A stretch of DNA of 64,000 nt from the NCBI RefSeq assembly GCF_000621585.1, contig NZ_JHXY01000015.1, forward strand, positions 35,043 through 99,042. Reading direction: 5' to 3'. The position numbers were made by a program, and so were the translations under genes. Source of the stretch: [Eubacterium] cellulosolvens LD2006 (GTDB taxonomy: Bacteria > Bacillota > Clostridia > Lachnospirales > Lachnospiraceae). Shown here piece after piece: positions 17,580 to 29,189 of the stretch (the stretch's first letter is position 1; every line of letters begins with the position of its first letter). The notes under the pieces were generated by a model, which was not told the origin of the DNA, searched no databases, and worked only from the letters and a program-made list of their open reading frames with translations.

Positions 17580-17702
17580 AAGAATGTCGCTAGCGACATT
17601 CTCGCGCCGAGCGCGGATGCAACGCATCTACATATCGCGCGAGTGCGCATCTAAGCGGAGCGTTTTGTCTCATGGGAAATTCGGAGGAATTTCCCATGAG
17701 AC
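17580..17702 (-). repeat. Dispersed palindromic repeat, copy C (module Q plus perfect hairpin)
   Basis: AAGAATGTCGCTAGCGACATTCT starts the element as its own palindrome. Then come GCGCGGATGCAACGCATC and CGGAGCGTTTTGT, and finally a perfect 16-bp stem GTCTCATGGGAAATTC (17667-17682), loop GGAG, GAATTTCCCATGAGAC (17687-17702). This is the cleanest copy in the window. It is the reverse complement of the arrangement in copies A and G and abuts the rpsT terminator. Confidence 0.88.
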
Positions 17703-17738
17703 AAAAAAGAACACCCGGCGACGACTCCGGGTGTTCTT
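17703..17738 (-). terminator. Intrinsic terminator of rpsT
   Basis: On the minus strand, AAGAACACCCGG pairs with CCGGGTGTTCTT (plus-strand arms 17707-17718 and 17727-17738) and is followed by TTTTTGT. It lies 22 bases after the rpsT stop. Confidence 0.85.
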
Positions 17739-17760
17739 GACGATTCTATATGCTTGATGA

Positions 17761-18024
17761 TTACTGAATAGAGTTTACAGCTTTGCTTAAGCGGGAAACT
17801 TTTCTTGCAGCATTGTTCTTGTGGAAAATGCCTTTAGACTCAGCTTTATCAATTTTAGAAGTAGCAGCGATCAGAGCGGATTTAGCAGCCTCTTTATCTC
17901 CTGCAGCGATAGCAGCCTCTACCTTCTTGATGGATGTTTTAACTGCAGATTTCTCAGCCTGATTTCTTGCAGCTCTGGTCTTTGTTACGAGAATTCTCTT
18001 CTTAGCGGATTTAATGTTAGCCAA
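17761..18024 (-). CDS. rpsT: 30S ribosomal protein S20
   Basis: S20 binds the 5' domain of 16S rRNA during small-subunit assembly. The product begins MANIKSAKKRILVTKTRAAR and is rich in Lys and Ala over 87 residues, as expected. The start is the TTG at 18024 (minus): AGGAGG lies 8 bases upstream and the protein then has the conserved MANIKSAKKR end; the longer frame adds only three spurious residues. It is monocistronic with its own promoter and terminator. Confidence 0.95.
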   Translation of the reverse strand: MANIKSAKKRILVTKTRAARNQAEKSAVKTSIKKVEAAIAAGDKEAAKSALIAATSKIDKAESKGIFHKNNAARKVSRLSKAVNSIQ

Positions 18025-18107
18025 ACTGTACACCTCCTGTATTATTTAATATCTGTAGTGGTGTTTCTTATAGGACGACACTTTTCCACTTCGAAACACG
18101 CTTACTT

Positions 18108-18136
18108 ATCTTATGCTATTTCACAGGACTTGTCAA
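18108..18136 (-). promoter_or_regulatory. Promoter of rpsT
   Basis: On the minus strand a consensus TTGACA (18131-18136) is spaced 17 bp from TAAGAT (18108-18113). This is the strongest sigma-A-like match near rpsT, giving an untranslated leader of about 80 nt. Confidence 0.8.
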
Positions 18137-18235
18137 CGGGAAAATTACATTTCCGCCACTTTTCTGCAGCATTTTCACGCCGACCGGCAGGCCGCCCTTC
18201 TTCGCCGTCGCAGGCGGGATTTGCCGCTCATCCTG

Positions 18236-18264
18236 TTGCGGCTCCGCACAAAGTCGGGTATAAT
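18236..18264 (+). promoter_or_regulatory. Promoter of lepA
   Basis: TTGCGG (18236-18241) is separated by 17 bp from TATAAT (18259-18264), divergent from the rpsT promoter. The leader to lepA is about 100 nt. The rest of the 350-bp rpsT-lepA gap holds nothing else recognisable. Confidence 0.72.
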
Positions 18265-18374
18265 TCGTTTGTATTGTGGCGTAATCTGCCAATCCGCGTT
18301 TTGCTATTTAAGCGGAACGGGAAAACAAAAAAGACAGAAACGGTTATTTCATATATATAAATGGAGGAAACAAC

Positions 18375-20189
18375 TTGTCATTTAAGGATCAGAGCAAAAT
18401 CAGAAACTTTTGCATTATTGCACATATCGATCACGGCAAATCCACGCTGGCGGACCGGATCATCGAGAAGACAGGCCTTCTGACCAGCCGTGAGATGCAG
18501 AACCAGATTCTGGACAACATGGACCTGGAGAGAGAGAGAGGAATCACGATCAAGGCCCAGGCCTGCAGAACCGTGTACCGTGCGAAGGACGGAGAGGAGT
18601 ACATCCTGAACATGATCGACACTCCCGGCCATGTGGACTTCAACTACGAGGTATCGAGAAGCCTGGCAGCCTGTGACGGTGCTGTTTTGGTCGTTGACTC
18701 TACCCAGGGCGTGGAAGCGCAGACGGTCGGCAATGTATACCTTGCGCTCGAGCACGATCTGGAGGTCTTCCCGGTGCTGAACAAGATTGATCTTCCGAGC
18801 GCGCATCCGGATGAGGTTCGTCAGGAGATCGAGGATGTGATCGGAATCGAGGCGGATGACGCCCCGGAGATCTCCGCGAAGACGGGACTCAACGTGGAGG
18901 ATGTGCTGGAGGCGATTGTGCAGAAGATTCCGGCACCGGCCGAGGATGCGGAAAAGCCGCTGAAGGCACTGATTTTCGACTCAGTTTACGATTCCTACAA
19001 GGGCGTCATCATCTCCGTGCGCGTCCGTGAGGGAAGCGTGAAACCGGGAGACCGCATCCGCATGATGGCGACGGGCGCAGAGGAAGAGGTTGTCGAGGTC
19101 GGCTATTTCGGAGCCGGTCAGATGATCCCCTGCGACAGCCTGGACGCCGGCGAAGTAGGTTACATCACGGCGAGCATCAAGAGAGTTTCCGACACACGCG
19201 TCGGCGATACGGTCACAAATGCGGACAGACCCTGTGAGGAGCCGCTTCCGGGATATAAGAAGGTGCAGTCCATGGTTTACTGCGGTCTCTACCCGGCGGA
19301 TTCCGCGAAATATCCGGATCTCCGTGACGCACTGGACAAGCTCGTGCTCAACGACGCGTCCCTGTTCTATGAGCCGGAGACATCCCTGGCGCTCGGCTTC
19401 GGTTTCCGCTGCGGTTTCCTCGGCCTCCTTCATCTGGAGGTTATTCAGGAGCGACTGGAGCGGGAGTACAATCTGGATCTCGTGACGACGGCACCGAGCG
19501 TAGTCTACAAGGTCTACAAGACAAACGGTGAGGTGATCGAGCTCACCAACCCGTCCAACCTTCCGGATCCGGCGGAGATCGAGTACATGGAGGAGCCGAT
19601 GGTCAAGGCGGAGATCATGGTGACAAAAGATTTTGTCGGCGCGATCATGCAGCTCTGCGAGGAGAGACGCGGCGAGTACATCGGCATGGAATACATTGAA
19701 GAGACACGCGCGAAGCTGACCTATACGCTTCCGCTCAACGAGATCATCTATGACTTCTTTGACGCGCTGAAATCCAGATCCAGAGGCTACGCTTCACTGG
19801 ACTATGAGCTTGCGGGATACCAGAGAAGTGAACTTTTGAAGCTGGATATCCTTGTAAACAAAGAGCAGGTCGACGCTCTGTCCTTCATTGTCTTCGCGGA
19901 TTCTGCCTACGACAGAGGAAGAAAAATGTGCGAGAAGCTGAAAGGAGAGATTCCGAGACAGCTCTTCGACATTCCGATTCAGGCGGCGGTCGGCTCCAAG
20001 GTCATCGCCCGCGAGACGGTCAAGGCTCTCCGCAAGGATGTCCTCGCGAAGTGTTACGGCGGTGATATCAGCCGAAAGAAGAAACTTCTCGAGAAGCAGA
20101 AGGAAGGAAAGAAGAAGATGCGTCAGATCGGAAGCGTAGAGATCCCGAAGGACGCCTTCCTGAATGTACTGAAACTTGATGAGCAGTGA
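18375..20189 (+). CDS. lepA: Elongation factor 4 (LepA)
   Basis: LepA/EF4 is a ribosome-binding translational GTPase. G1 [14 protein letters not shown]3 DTPGH and G4 NKIDLP are present at the N-terminus, followed by EF-G-like domains and the LepA-specific C-terminal domain ending [21 protein letters not shown]. The 604-residue length is standard. The TTG start at 18375 has GGAGGA upstream and gives [21 protein letters not shown]. hemW follows almost immediately, a very common gene order in Firmicutes. Confidence 0.97.
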   Translation: MSFKDQSKIRNFCIIAHIDHGKSTLADRIIEKTGLLTSREMQNQILDNMDLERERGITIKAQACRTVYRAKDGEEYILNMIDTPGHVDFNYEVSRSLAACDGAVLVVDSTQGVEAQTVGNVYLALEHDLEVFPVLNKIDLPSAHPDEVRQEIEDVIGIEADDAPEISAKTGLNVEDVLEAIVQKIPAPAEDAEKPLKALIFDSVYDSYKGVIISVRVREGSVKPGDRIRMMATGAEEEVVEVGYFGAGQMIPCDSLDAGEVGYITASIKRVSDTRVGDTVTNADRPCEEPLPGYKKVQSMVYCGLYPADSAKYPDLRDALDKLVLNDASLFYEPETSLALGFGFRCGFLGLLHLEVIQERLEREYNLDLVTTAPSVVYKVYKTNGEVIELTNPSNLPDPAEIEYMEEPMVKAEIMVTKDFVGAIMQLCEERRGEYIGMEYIEETRAKLTYTLPLNEIIYDFFDALKSRSRGYASLDYELAGYQRSELLKLDILVNKEQVDALSFIVFADSAYDRGRKMCEKLKGEIPRQLFDIPIQAAVGSKVIARETVKALRKDVLAKCYGGDISRKKKLLEKQKEGKKKMRQIGSVEIPKDAFLNVLKLDEQ

Positions 20190-20190
20190 G

Positions 20191-21405
20191 ATGCGCGCCC
20201 ATGAAATCTATATTCATATCCCGTTCTGTGTAAAAAAATGCGGCTACTGCGACTTCCTGAGTTTTCCCGCAGGCCGGGATGTGCAGCGGGATTACGTGGA
20301 CGCTCTGCTGCGGCAGATCCGGGAATACAGAGAGAGGTCCGGGCGCCGGATACCCGTCTCCACTGTTTTTTTCGGCGGAGGCACGCCCACTGTGCCGGAA
20401 GCCGCGTGGACCGGTGAAATCCTGGAGGCGCTCCGGGAGATCTTTGCTGTGGAGCCGGACGCGGAGATTTCCATGGAGTCCAATCCGGGCACGCTGACAA
20501 AAGAGAAACTTGCGGCCTACCGCTCGTACGGCGTCAACCGTCTCAGCATCGGCTGTCAGTCCATGGATGACGGGGAGCTCGAGCGGCTCGGAAGAATCCA
20601 CACCCGCGCGGATTTTCTGGACAGTTTCCGGATGGCGAGGGAGGCCGGCTTTGACAATATCAACATCGATCTGATGTCGGCGCTTCCGGGGCAGACATTG
20701 GAATCCTGGGAGAGAGGACTTCGGCAGGTTTGTTCGCTGAAGCCGGAACATATTTCCGCGTACAGTCTGATCATCGAGGAGGAGACGCCCTTTTTTGACC
20801 GCTATGCCGAACAGGAAAAACTTCGCGGGAGCGGCTGCGATCTCACGGTAGACGGGGGAGAGCTTTCGGAGAGCGACCGTCTGCCCGATGAGGAGACCGA
20901 GCGGCGGATGTACCGGCGCACGGAGGAGATTCTTGCCGCATCCGGATACGTCCGCTATGAGATTTCCAATTACGCGAAAATAGGCAGAGAGTGCAGACAC
21001 AATCTGGGATACTGGACACTCGTCCCGTATCTCGGTTTTGGTCTTGGCGCCTCATCCTATCTGGAGAAGAGCCCGGACGGTTCACGGTTTGTGAGATACA
21101 GAACGACTGCGGATCTGAAAAAGTACCTGGCCGGTGATTTTGTCCCGCGGGATATGGAGCAGCTGACGCTGAAAGACAGACAATCGGAATTTATGATTCT
21201 CGGTCTCCGGCTGATGCAGGGCGTTTCCCTGCAGGAATTTACTGAGAAATTCGGCGTCCCGATGAGGGAAGTGTATGAGCCGGCGATCCGGAAATATACG
21301 GCGCAGGGGCTGCTGGAAATATGTGACGGAAGACTGCGGCTGACAGGAGACGGAGTTTCCGTCTCAAATGTTGTGATGGCAGATTTTTTGCAGGACAGCG
21401 AATGA
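20191..21405 (+). CDS. hemW: Radical SAM heme chaperone HemW
   Basis: HemW is a HemN-like radical-SAM protein that delivers heme rather than oxidising coproporphyrinogen. The cluster motif is [14 protein letters not shown] near residue 10, with FFGGGTPT and the [10 protein letters not shown] region downstream and the HemN_C wing at the C-terminus. Adjacency to lepA favours HemW over HemN. ATG 20191 ([13 protein letters not shown]) begins two bases after the lepA stop; an ATG at 20179 inside lepA is possible, as neither has a strong ribosome site. Confidence 0.9.
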   Translation: MRAHEIYIHIPFCVKKCGYCDFLSFPAGRDVQRDYVDALLRQIREYRERSGRRIPVSTVFFGGGTPTVPEAAWTGEILEALREIFAVEPDAEISMESNPGTLTKEKLAAYRSYGVNRLSIGCQSMDDGELERLGRIHTRADFLDSFRMAREAGFDNINIDLMSALPGQTLESWERGLRQVCSLKPEHISAYSLIIEEETPFFDRYAEQEKLRGSGCDLTVDGGELSESDRLPDEETERRMYRRTEEILAASGYVRYEISNYAKIGRECRHNLGYWTLVPYLGFGLGASSYLEKSPDGSRFVRYRTTADLKKYLAGDFVPRDMEQLTLKDRQSEFMILGLRLMQGVSLQEFTEKFGVPMREVYEPAIRKYTAQGLLEICDGRLRLTGDGVSVSNVVMADFLQDSE

Positions 21406-21419
21406 ATCTGTGAAGAGAA

Positions 21420-21545
21420 GACGCGGAGCTCGCAGAGGGGGAGATTGCTGACGCGATTCAGGTCGCGCGCCGTTTGTCCGCTTCGCTCATCGGGAGGAGT
21501 GAGGGGATGGGGAGTCGAAGCCCGTTTGCAGACTTTAATCAACGG
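21420..21545 (+). repeat. Dispersed repeat, copy H (module R only)
   Basis: This intergenic stretch matches the R module at 44620-44750 and 52495-52620. Shared pieces are GAGCTCGCAGA, a GATTGCTGACGCGATTC-like segment, CGCGCGCC, a GAGGGGATGGGGAGTCGAA-like segment and CGTTTGCAGACTTT. It lacks the GGGAAATTC hairpin. It sits between hemW and uvrA and probably includes the uvrA leader. Confidence 0.65.
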
Positions 21546-21558
21546 AGGATCGGAAGTT

Positions 21559-24381
<2,823 letters not shown>

Positions 24382-24396
24382 GAAAGGAGACGGAAA

Positions 24397-25407
24397 ATGC
24401 CGGTTACAGATATCGGAATCGATCTTGGTACAGCTACCATAATCGTATATGTAAAGGGGAGAGGCGTGCTCTATCAGGAACCGTCGATCGCGGCCTATGA
24501 CAAAGACGCGAACAAGATTCTGGCGTTCGGGACTGAGGCGGCACAGATTATCGGCAGAACCCCCGGAAATATTGTCGGGATCCGGCCGCTGAAGAACGGC
24601 GTGATCTCAGATTTTGTGGTGACGGAGAGAATGCTCCGTCACTTTATACGTAAGTCCATGGGGTTTCGGAATATCCTGAAGCCGAGAATCTGCATCTGCG
24701 TTCCGAGCGGCGTCACGGACATTGAAAAACGGGCGGTCGAGGAGGCCTCCTATCGCGCGGGTGCGAGGGACGCTGTGATTGTCCGGGAACCTGTCGTTGC
24801 TGCGATGGGGGCCGGCGTGGATATTATGAAACCCTGCGGAACGATGGTGGTCAATATCGGAGGCGGCGTGACGGAGATCGCTGTCGTCTCCCTCGGGGGA
24901 ATTGTCGTCTCCCAGACGCTTCGCGTTGCCGGCGAGAGCTTTGACGCGGCGATCCGCAATTATGTGAGCGCAAAATACGACATGTTTATCGGTGAGCAGA
25001 TGGCACAGGAGATCAAAATCAGTCTCTGCTCGGTGAGCAATGAAATGGCCGGGGATCTGAAACTTAAGAAGATTGAGGTTCGCGGCCGGAAGAACGATTC
25101 CGGCGTTCCTGCCAGCGTCACGCTGACGGCGGAACAGGCCGCCGACGCCGTTGCCGGACCGATCCGGCAGATTGTCGACGCGGTTCACGGCGTGATCGAG
25201 AAAACGCCGCCGGATCTCGCGGGAGACATCGCGGAGAGGGGAATTATCCTCACCGGAGGAGGGGCGATGATCGCGGGCATGGAGAAAGCTGTCATGAGAG
25301 AAACCGGAATCCGGACGATTCTCGCAGAAAATCCGCAGCAGGCGGTCGCGATCGGAACGGGCGGTTACATCCAGGCACTGTCGGAGTTTGAGAAAAGGCG
25401 TTTTTGA
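24397..25407 (+). CDS. mreB: Rod shape-determining protein, MreB/Mbl family
   Basis: An actin-like cytoskeletal ATPase that guides lateral wall synthesis. Motifs are DIGIDLGTATIIVY (phosphate 1), VVNIGGGVTEIAVVSLGG (phosphate 2 and connect) and GIILTGGGAMIAGME (adenosine). Length is 336 residues. It lacks the usual mreC-mreD partners downstream; recD2 overlaps its stop instead. It is therefore possibly an Mbl/MreBH-type paralogue rather than the primary MreB. AAAGGAGACGG provides the ribosome site. Confidence 0.92.
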   Translation: MPVTDIGIDLGTATIIVYVKGRGVLYQEPSIAAYDKDANKILAFGTEAAQIIGRTPGNIVGIRPLKNGVISDFVVTERMLRHFIRKSMGFRNILKPRICICVPSGVTDIEKRAVEEASYRAGARDAVIVREPVVAAMGAGVDIMKPCGTMVVNIGGGVTEIAVVSLGGIVVSQTLRVAGESFDAAIRNYVSAKYDMFIGEQMAQEIKISLCSVSNEMAGDLKLKKIEVRGRKNDSGVPASVTLTAEQAADAVAGPIRQIVDAVHGVIEKTPPDLAGDIAERGIILTGGGAMIAGMEKAVMRETGIRTILAENPQQAVAIGTGGYIQALSEFEKRRF

Positions 25408-27647
25408 TGGGAGAGAAAATTGAGGGTTATGTCGAGCACATAATCTACAGGAATCAGGAAAACGGATATACGGTGATGACGGTCTCCACAGGCTCGGATG
25501 AGATCACCTGCGTCGGAAATCTTCAGGAAGTCTGCGAGGGCGAGTACATTGAGGCGGACGGGGAATACGGGGTGCACCCGACCTATGGTCCCCAGTTTCA
25601 CGCGACAAGTGTACATGTCCGGATTCCGCAGGACGCGGCTGCGCTCGAGAGGTATCTCGGCAGCGGCGCCATCCGGGGAGTCGGTGCTGCGCTCGCGGCG
25701 AGAATCATGAAGCACTTCGGCGAGGATACCCTCCGCATTATGGAGGAGGAGCCGGAGCGGCTTGCGGAGGTAAAGGGAATCAGCGAGCGGAAGGCCAGAG
25801 AGATCGGCGAGCAGGTGGAGGAGAAGTCACAGATGCGGAACGCGATGATTTTTCTCTCGCAGTACGGCGTGTCTCTTGCCCTCGGCGTCAAGATCTACAA
25901 TCAGTATCAGGACAACCTCTACAACGTTCTGAGGGAGAATCCTTACCGGCTCGCGGATGATATCGCGGGCGTCGGTTTCCGCATAGCGGATGAAATTGCC
26001 GCGAAGGTCGGGATTCACCCGGACTCGGAGTTCCGGATCCGCAGCGGACTGTTCTACACCTTAAGCCAGGCGGCTGCGGAGGGACATCTCTGTTTGCCGG
26101 AGCGTGTTCTGATGCGAAGAGCCGGAGAACTGCTCGGGGCGACGCCGGAGCAGATGGAAAAGTATCTGATGGATCTCTCCATTGCCGGAAAGATTGTCGT
26201 CAGGGATGAAGAGCTGAACGGGGAACCGCTCCGGCTGATCTACACGTCGCAGGCGTATTTTACGGAGCTGAACACGGCGCGTATGCTCACGGATCTCAAC
26301 ATCGAGACGAATGAGGATGAGAAAGAAATCGAGAAGCGGATCCGGAGGATCGAGAAGGAAGATAAGATTGAACTGGATGCCCTTCAGGTCGATGCGGTAA
26401 AAGCGGCGGCCAGACACGGACTGTTTGTTCTGACGGGAGGACCGGGAACCGGAAAGACGACAACGATCAACACAATGATCCGCTATTTCGAGATGGAGCA
26501 TCTGAGCATTGCGCTGGCCGCGCCCACCGGGCGGGCCGCGAAGCGGATGACGGAGGCGACCGGCTATGAGGCGTCGACGATTCACCGTCTGCTGGAACTT
26601 TCCGGCGTGATGGATGACGGCTCGCCGGACGTGCGCTTCGAGAGAAACGCAGACAATCCGCTGGAGCAGGACGTCATCATTATTGACGAGATGTCCATGG
26701 TGGACGTCTATCTCATGCACTCCCTGCTGCAGGCGGTTGTGCCCGGGACGAGGCTGATTCTCGTCGGCGACAGGAACCAGCTGCCGAGCGTGGGACCGGG
26801 AAGCGTGCTCAGAGATATGATATGCTCGGAGGTTTTTCCGGTCGTGAAGCTGACGACGATCTTCCGGCAGGCACAGCAGAGCGATATCGTTGTCAACGCG
26901 CACCGGATCCACGCCGGACAGCCGGTGAAGACGGACAATAAGAGCAGGGATTTCTTTTTTCTCAAGAGGGACGACATCCGCGTTATTCAGCGAGTGGTCC
27001 TCGCGCTGGTGCAGGAAAAAATGCCGAAATACGTAGACGCGAAGATACAGGATATTCAGGTGCTCACGCCGACGAGAAAGGGTGCGCTCGGCGTCGAGAG
27101 CCTGAATACCATTCTGCAGACGTATCTGAATCCGGCGTCTCCGGACAAGGACGAGCAGGAGACCCAGCGCGGTATTTTCCGTGTGGGCGACAAAGTCATG
27201 CAGATCCGGAATGACTATCAGCTGGAGTGGGAAGTCCGCGGAAAACACGGGATCACGGCGCAGAGAGGCCTCGGCGTGTTCAACGGCGATATGGGCATTG
27301 TGAAGAGCATCGACCATACGCAGGAGATTCTGACTGTGGATTACGACGAGGGAAAAACGGTGGATTACACCTTCAAACAGCTGGACGAGCTGGAACTGGC
27401 TTATGCGACGACGGTTCACAAGGCGCAGGGAAGCGAGTATCCGGCGGTTGTCATTCCGCTGCTCGGCGTGCCGCAGATGCTTCGCACCAGGAATCTGCTC
27501 TACACGGCGGTGACCAGAGCAAAAAAATGCGTCGTTCTCGTGGGGGATCACGATGTCTTTCAGGAGATGATTGACAATCAGACCGAGGAGAACCGGTACA
27601 CGACGCTGGCGAAGAGGATCCGGGAGATTGCCAATGGGGTCGGCTGA
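25407..27647 (+). CDS. recD2: ATP-dependent RecD-like DNA helicase RecD2
   Basis: RecD2 is a RecBC-independent 5'-3' superfamily 1B helicase implicated in repair and replication-fork processing. The N-terminal OB/helix-hairpin-helix region (about 1-330) precedes the helicase core with GGPGTGKTTTIN (Walker A, about 344), IIIDEMSMVD (Walker B), GDRNQLPSVGPG (motif III) and ATTVHKAQGSE plus YTAVTRAK near the C-terminus. The ATG overlaps the mreB stop (TGATG). At 746 residues it is full length. Confidence 0.93.
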   Translation: MGEKIEGYVEHIIYRNQENGYTVMTVSTGSDEITCVGNLQEVCEGEYIEADGEYGVHPTYGPQFHATSVHVRIPQDAAALERYLGSGAIRGVGAALAARIMKHFGEDTLRIMEEEPERLAEVKGISERKAREIGEQVEEKSQMRNAMIFLSQYGVSLALGVKIYNQYQDNLYNVLRENPYRLADDIAGVGFRIADEIAAKVGIHPDSEFRIRSGLFYTLSQAAAEGHLCLPERVLMRRAGELLGATPEQMEKYLMDLSIAGKIVVRDEELNGEPLRLIYTSQAYFTELNTARMLTDLNIETNEDEKEIEKRIRRIEKEDKIELDALQVDAVKAAARHGLFVLTGGPGTGKTTTINTMIRYFEMEHLSIALAAPTGRAAKRMTEATGYEASTIHRLLELSGVMDDGSPDVRFERNADNPLEQDVIIIDEMSMVDVYLMHSLLQAVVPGTRLILVGDRNQLPSVGPGSVLRDMICSEVFPVVKLTTIFRQAQQSDIVVNAHRIHAGQPVKTDNKSRDFFFLKRDDIRVIQRVVLALVQEKMPKYVDAKIQDIQVLTPTRKGALGVESLNTILQTYLNPASPDKDEQETQRGIFRVGDKVMQIRNDYQLEWEVRGKHGITAQRGLGVFNGDMGIVKSIDHTQEILTVDYDEGKTVDYTFKQLDELELAYATTVHKAQGSEYPAVVIPLLGVPQMLRTRNLLYTAVTRAKKCVVLVGDHDVFQEMIDNQTEENRYTTLAKRIREIANGVG

Positions 27648-27836
27648 CCGCGGAAAAGCTGACGGATGAGCGTTCTGTGAAGCTGTCTGGTTGTTTGGCG
27701 AACGATGCGCTGCTACGCCTGCGTTTCCTGATACGCACTCTCAGACAAGCATTCGGCGCATTCGTCGAGTTATTTTGCGACAGCTATACTGGCAGATCTT
27801 TTTGCAGCAACGTTGTAGTGGATGGAAGGTGGAGCT
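27648..27836. other. Spacer between recD2 and comF
   Basis: These 190 bp contain no convincing gene, terminator or promoter. The segment around 27695-27770 has a different texture (mixed C/T/G, several TTTGCG and GCGTTTCC words) and may be a decayed insertion. The comF ribosome site, GGAAGGTGGAG, is at its end. Confidence 0.35.
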
Positions 27837-28553
27837 ATGAGCAGATTTTCGAGGATCGCGGAACTGTTGTACCCAAGACACTGTCCGGTCTGCGACCGGC
27901 TGCTTTCGGGGAACGAGCCGTACATATGCAGGGACTGCGCGAAAAACGTGAAATGGATCCGGGGACCGGTCTGCATGAAATGCGGAAGACCGCTGGACAC
28001 GGAGACCGGGGAGTACTGCGACAACTGCAGGCGGAGAGTGCATGTCTACGAGAGGAATCTGGCGCCTTTTTCCTACAGAAACGAGATCCAGACCTCGATC
28101 ATGCGCTTTAAGTACGGCGGCAGAGCGGAGTATGCGGCTTTTTACGCGAAGGCGATCGCCGCCTATGGACAAAAGCAGTTTAATCTGTGGAAACCGCAAA
28201 TGATCATACCTGTTCCGGTGCACACAAAGCGGTATATTCACAGGGGCTATAATCAGGCCGGTGTGCTGGCGGAACAGCTCTCGAAGGTGCTGAAAATACC
28301 TGCCCGGGAGGATCTTGTCCTGCGCACAAAGAATACCCGGCCGCAGAAGGGACAGACGCCCATCGGACGACGGCAGAATCTGAGCGGCGCCTTCTGTCTT
28401 GCCGGCGGAGCTCGAATTCCGAAGCGCATACTGATCGTTGACGATATATATACGACGGGTGCGACGATGGACGCTCTGGCGGGTGTGCTTCTGGACGGAG
28501 GAGCCGAAAAAGTATGGGCGGCCTGCGTCTCGATCGCGCCCGGAAGATCCTGA
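27837..28553 (+). CDS. comF: ComF family phosphoribosyltransferase-like protein
   Basis: A 238-residue ComF-type protein. An N-terminal zinc-binding region has CPVCDRLL, CRDC, CMKCGRP and CDNCRRR. The C-terminal phosphoribosyltransferase domain has PVHTKRYIHRGYNQ and the PRPP loop ILIVDDIYTTGATM. ComF is linked to DNA uptake in competent bacteria, acting on the cytoplasmic side of ComEC. ATG 27837 (MSRFSRIAELLYP) is chosen for its GGAAGGTGGAG site. With comEC at 10.5 kb it hints at a competence or DNA-uptake capacity. Confidence 0.88.
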   Translation: MSRFSRIAELLYPRHCPVCDRLLSGNEPYICRDCAKNVKWIRGPVCMKCGRPLDTETGEYCDNCRRRVHVYERNLAPFSYRNEIQTSIMRFKYGGRAEYAAFYAKAIAAYGQKQFNLWKPQMIIPVPVHTKRYIHRGYNQAGVLAEQLSKVLKIPAREDLVLRTKNTRPQKGQTPIGRRQNLSGAFCLAGGARIPKRILIVDDIYTTGATMDALAGVLLDGGAEKVWAACVSIAPGRS

Positions 28554-28560
28554 AAAAACT

Positions 28561-28588
28561 TTGCACTCCAATTGAATTGTGCTAAAAT
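28561..28588 (+). promoter_or_regulatory. Promoter of the c-di-AMP operon
   Basis: TTGCAC (28561-28566) and TAAAAT (28583-28588), spaced 16 bp and with a TGC extended -10, lie 38 bases before the first membrane-protein gene. Confidence 0.65.
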
Positions 28589-28625
28589 AAAAAGAACTTT
28601 TGATTAAAATGAGGGGAAGTCCGGA

Positions 28626-29189
28626 ATGATTGATAAGAAGAGACTTTATCTGATGATCAACCTCGCCCGGTTCGAGCAAAAGAACGAAGATCGGGCGCTT
28701 CGAGTGAACCATTATTATCAGAGAGATTATATTGCGTTCGCGCTGATCAAAAATTTCCTGCTTACCACGATTGCATATGTGCTTGTGCTTGGCGTACTCG
28801 CACTCTACAACATGGAAGCTGTACTGGAGGGCCTGAACAGTCTGGATCTCAGGACACTCATGGCGACTGTCATCCTGGGATATCTGATTTTCCTCGGCAT
28901 CTACTCGGTGATCGCGTTCATTGCCGCCAAGCTGAAGTACGTGCGGATGGAAAACAGCATGGAACAGTATACTGCGGCGCTTGACCGCCTCAGGGCAATG
29001 TACGGGGATACAGAGCCGATCGGAGCTGACTCGGATGAAGATGATGACGAGGAAGATGACGACGAGTACGACGACGAAGATGAGGATGAGGACGACGAAG
29101 AGTACGAGGATGAGTACGAAGACGACGGGGAAGATCCGGAATCCGAAGACGCCGGCGATGAGAATGAATACCTGGAGGATGAAGACTGA
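28626..29189 (+). CDS. Membrane protein with very acidic C-terminal tail, cdaA operon
   Basis: A 187-residue protein not assigned to a named family. Two hydrophobic helices lie near residues 37-60 and 82-105. The last 55 or so residues are nearly all Asp/Glu with a few Tyr/Ser, an extreme acidic tail. The N-terminal 35 residues are basic, which suggests a cytoplasmic N-terminus and tail. ATG 28626 follows AGGGGAAG. Its stop overlaps the start of the next membrane protein (TGATG), so the two are translationally coupled and probably work together upstream of CdaA. Confidence 0.7.
   Translation: MIDKKRLYLMINLARFEQKNEDRALRVNHYYQRDYIAFALIKNFLLTTIAYVLVLGVLALYNMEAVLEGLNSLDLRTLMATVILGYLIFLGIYSVIAFIAAKLKYVRMENSMEQYTAALDRLRAMYGDTEPIGADSDEDDDEEDDDEYDDEDEDEDDEEYEDEYEDDGEDPESEDAGDENEYLEDED

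Noticed and set aside
20191..21405. Oxygen-independent coproporphyrinogen oxidase HemN
   Set aside because: The lepA linkage and the N-terminal [10 protein letters not shown] form fit HemW better; no other heme biosynthesis gene is nearby.
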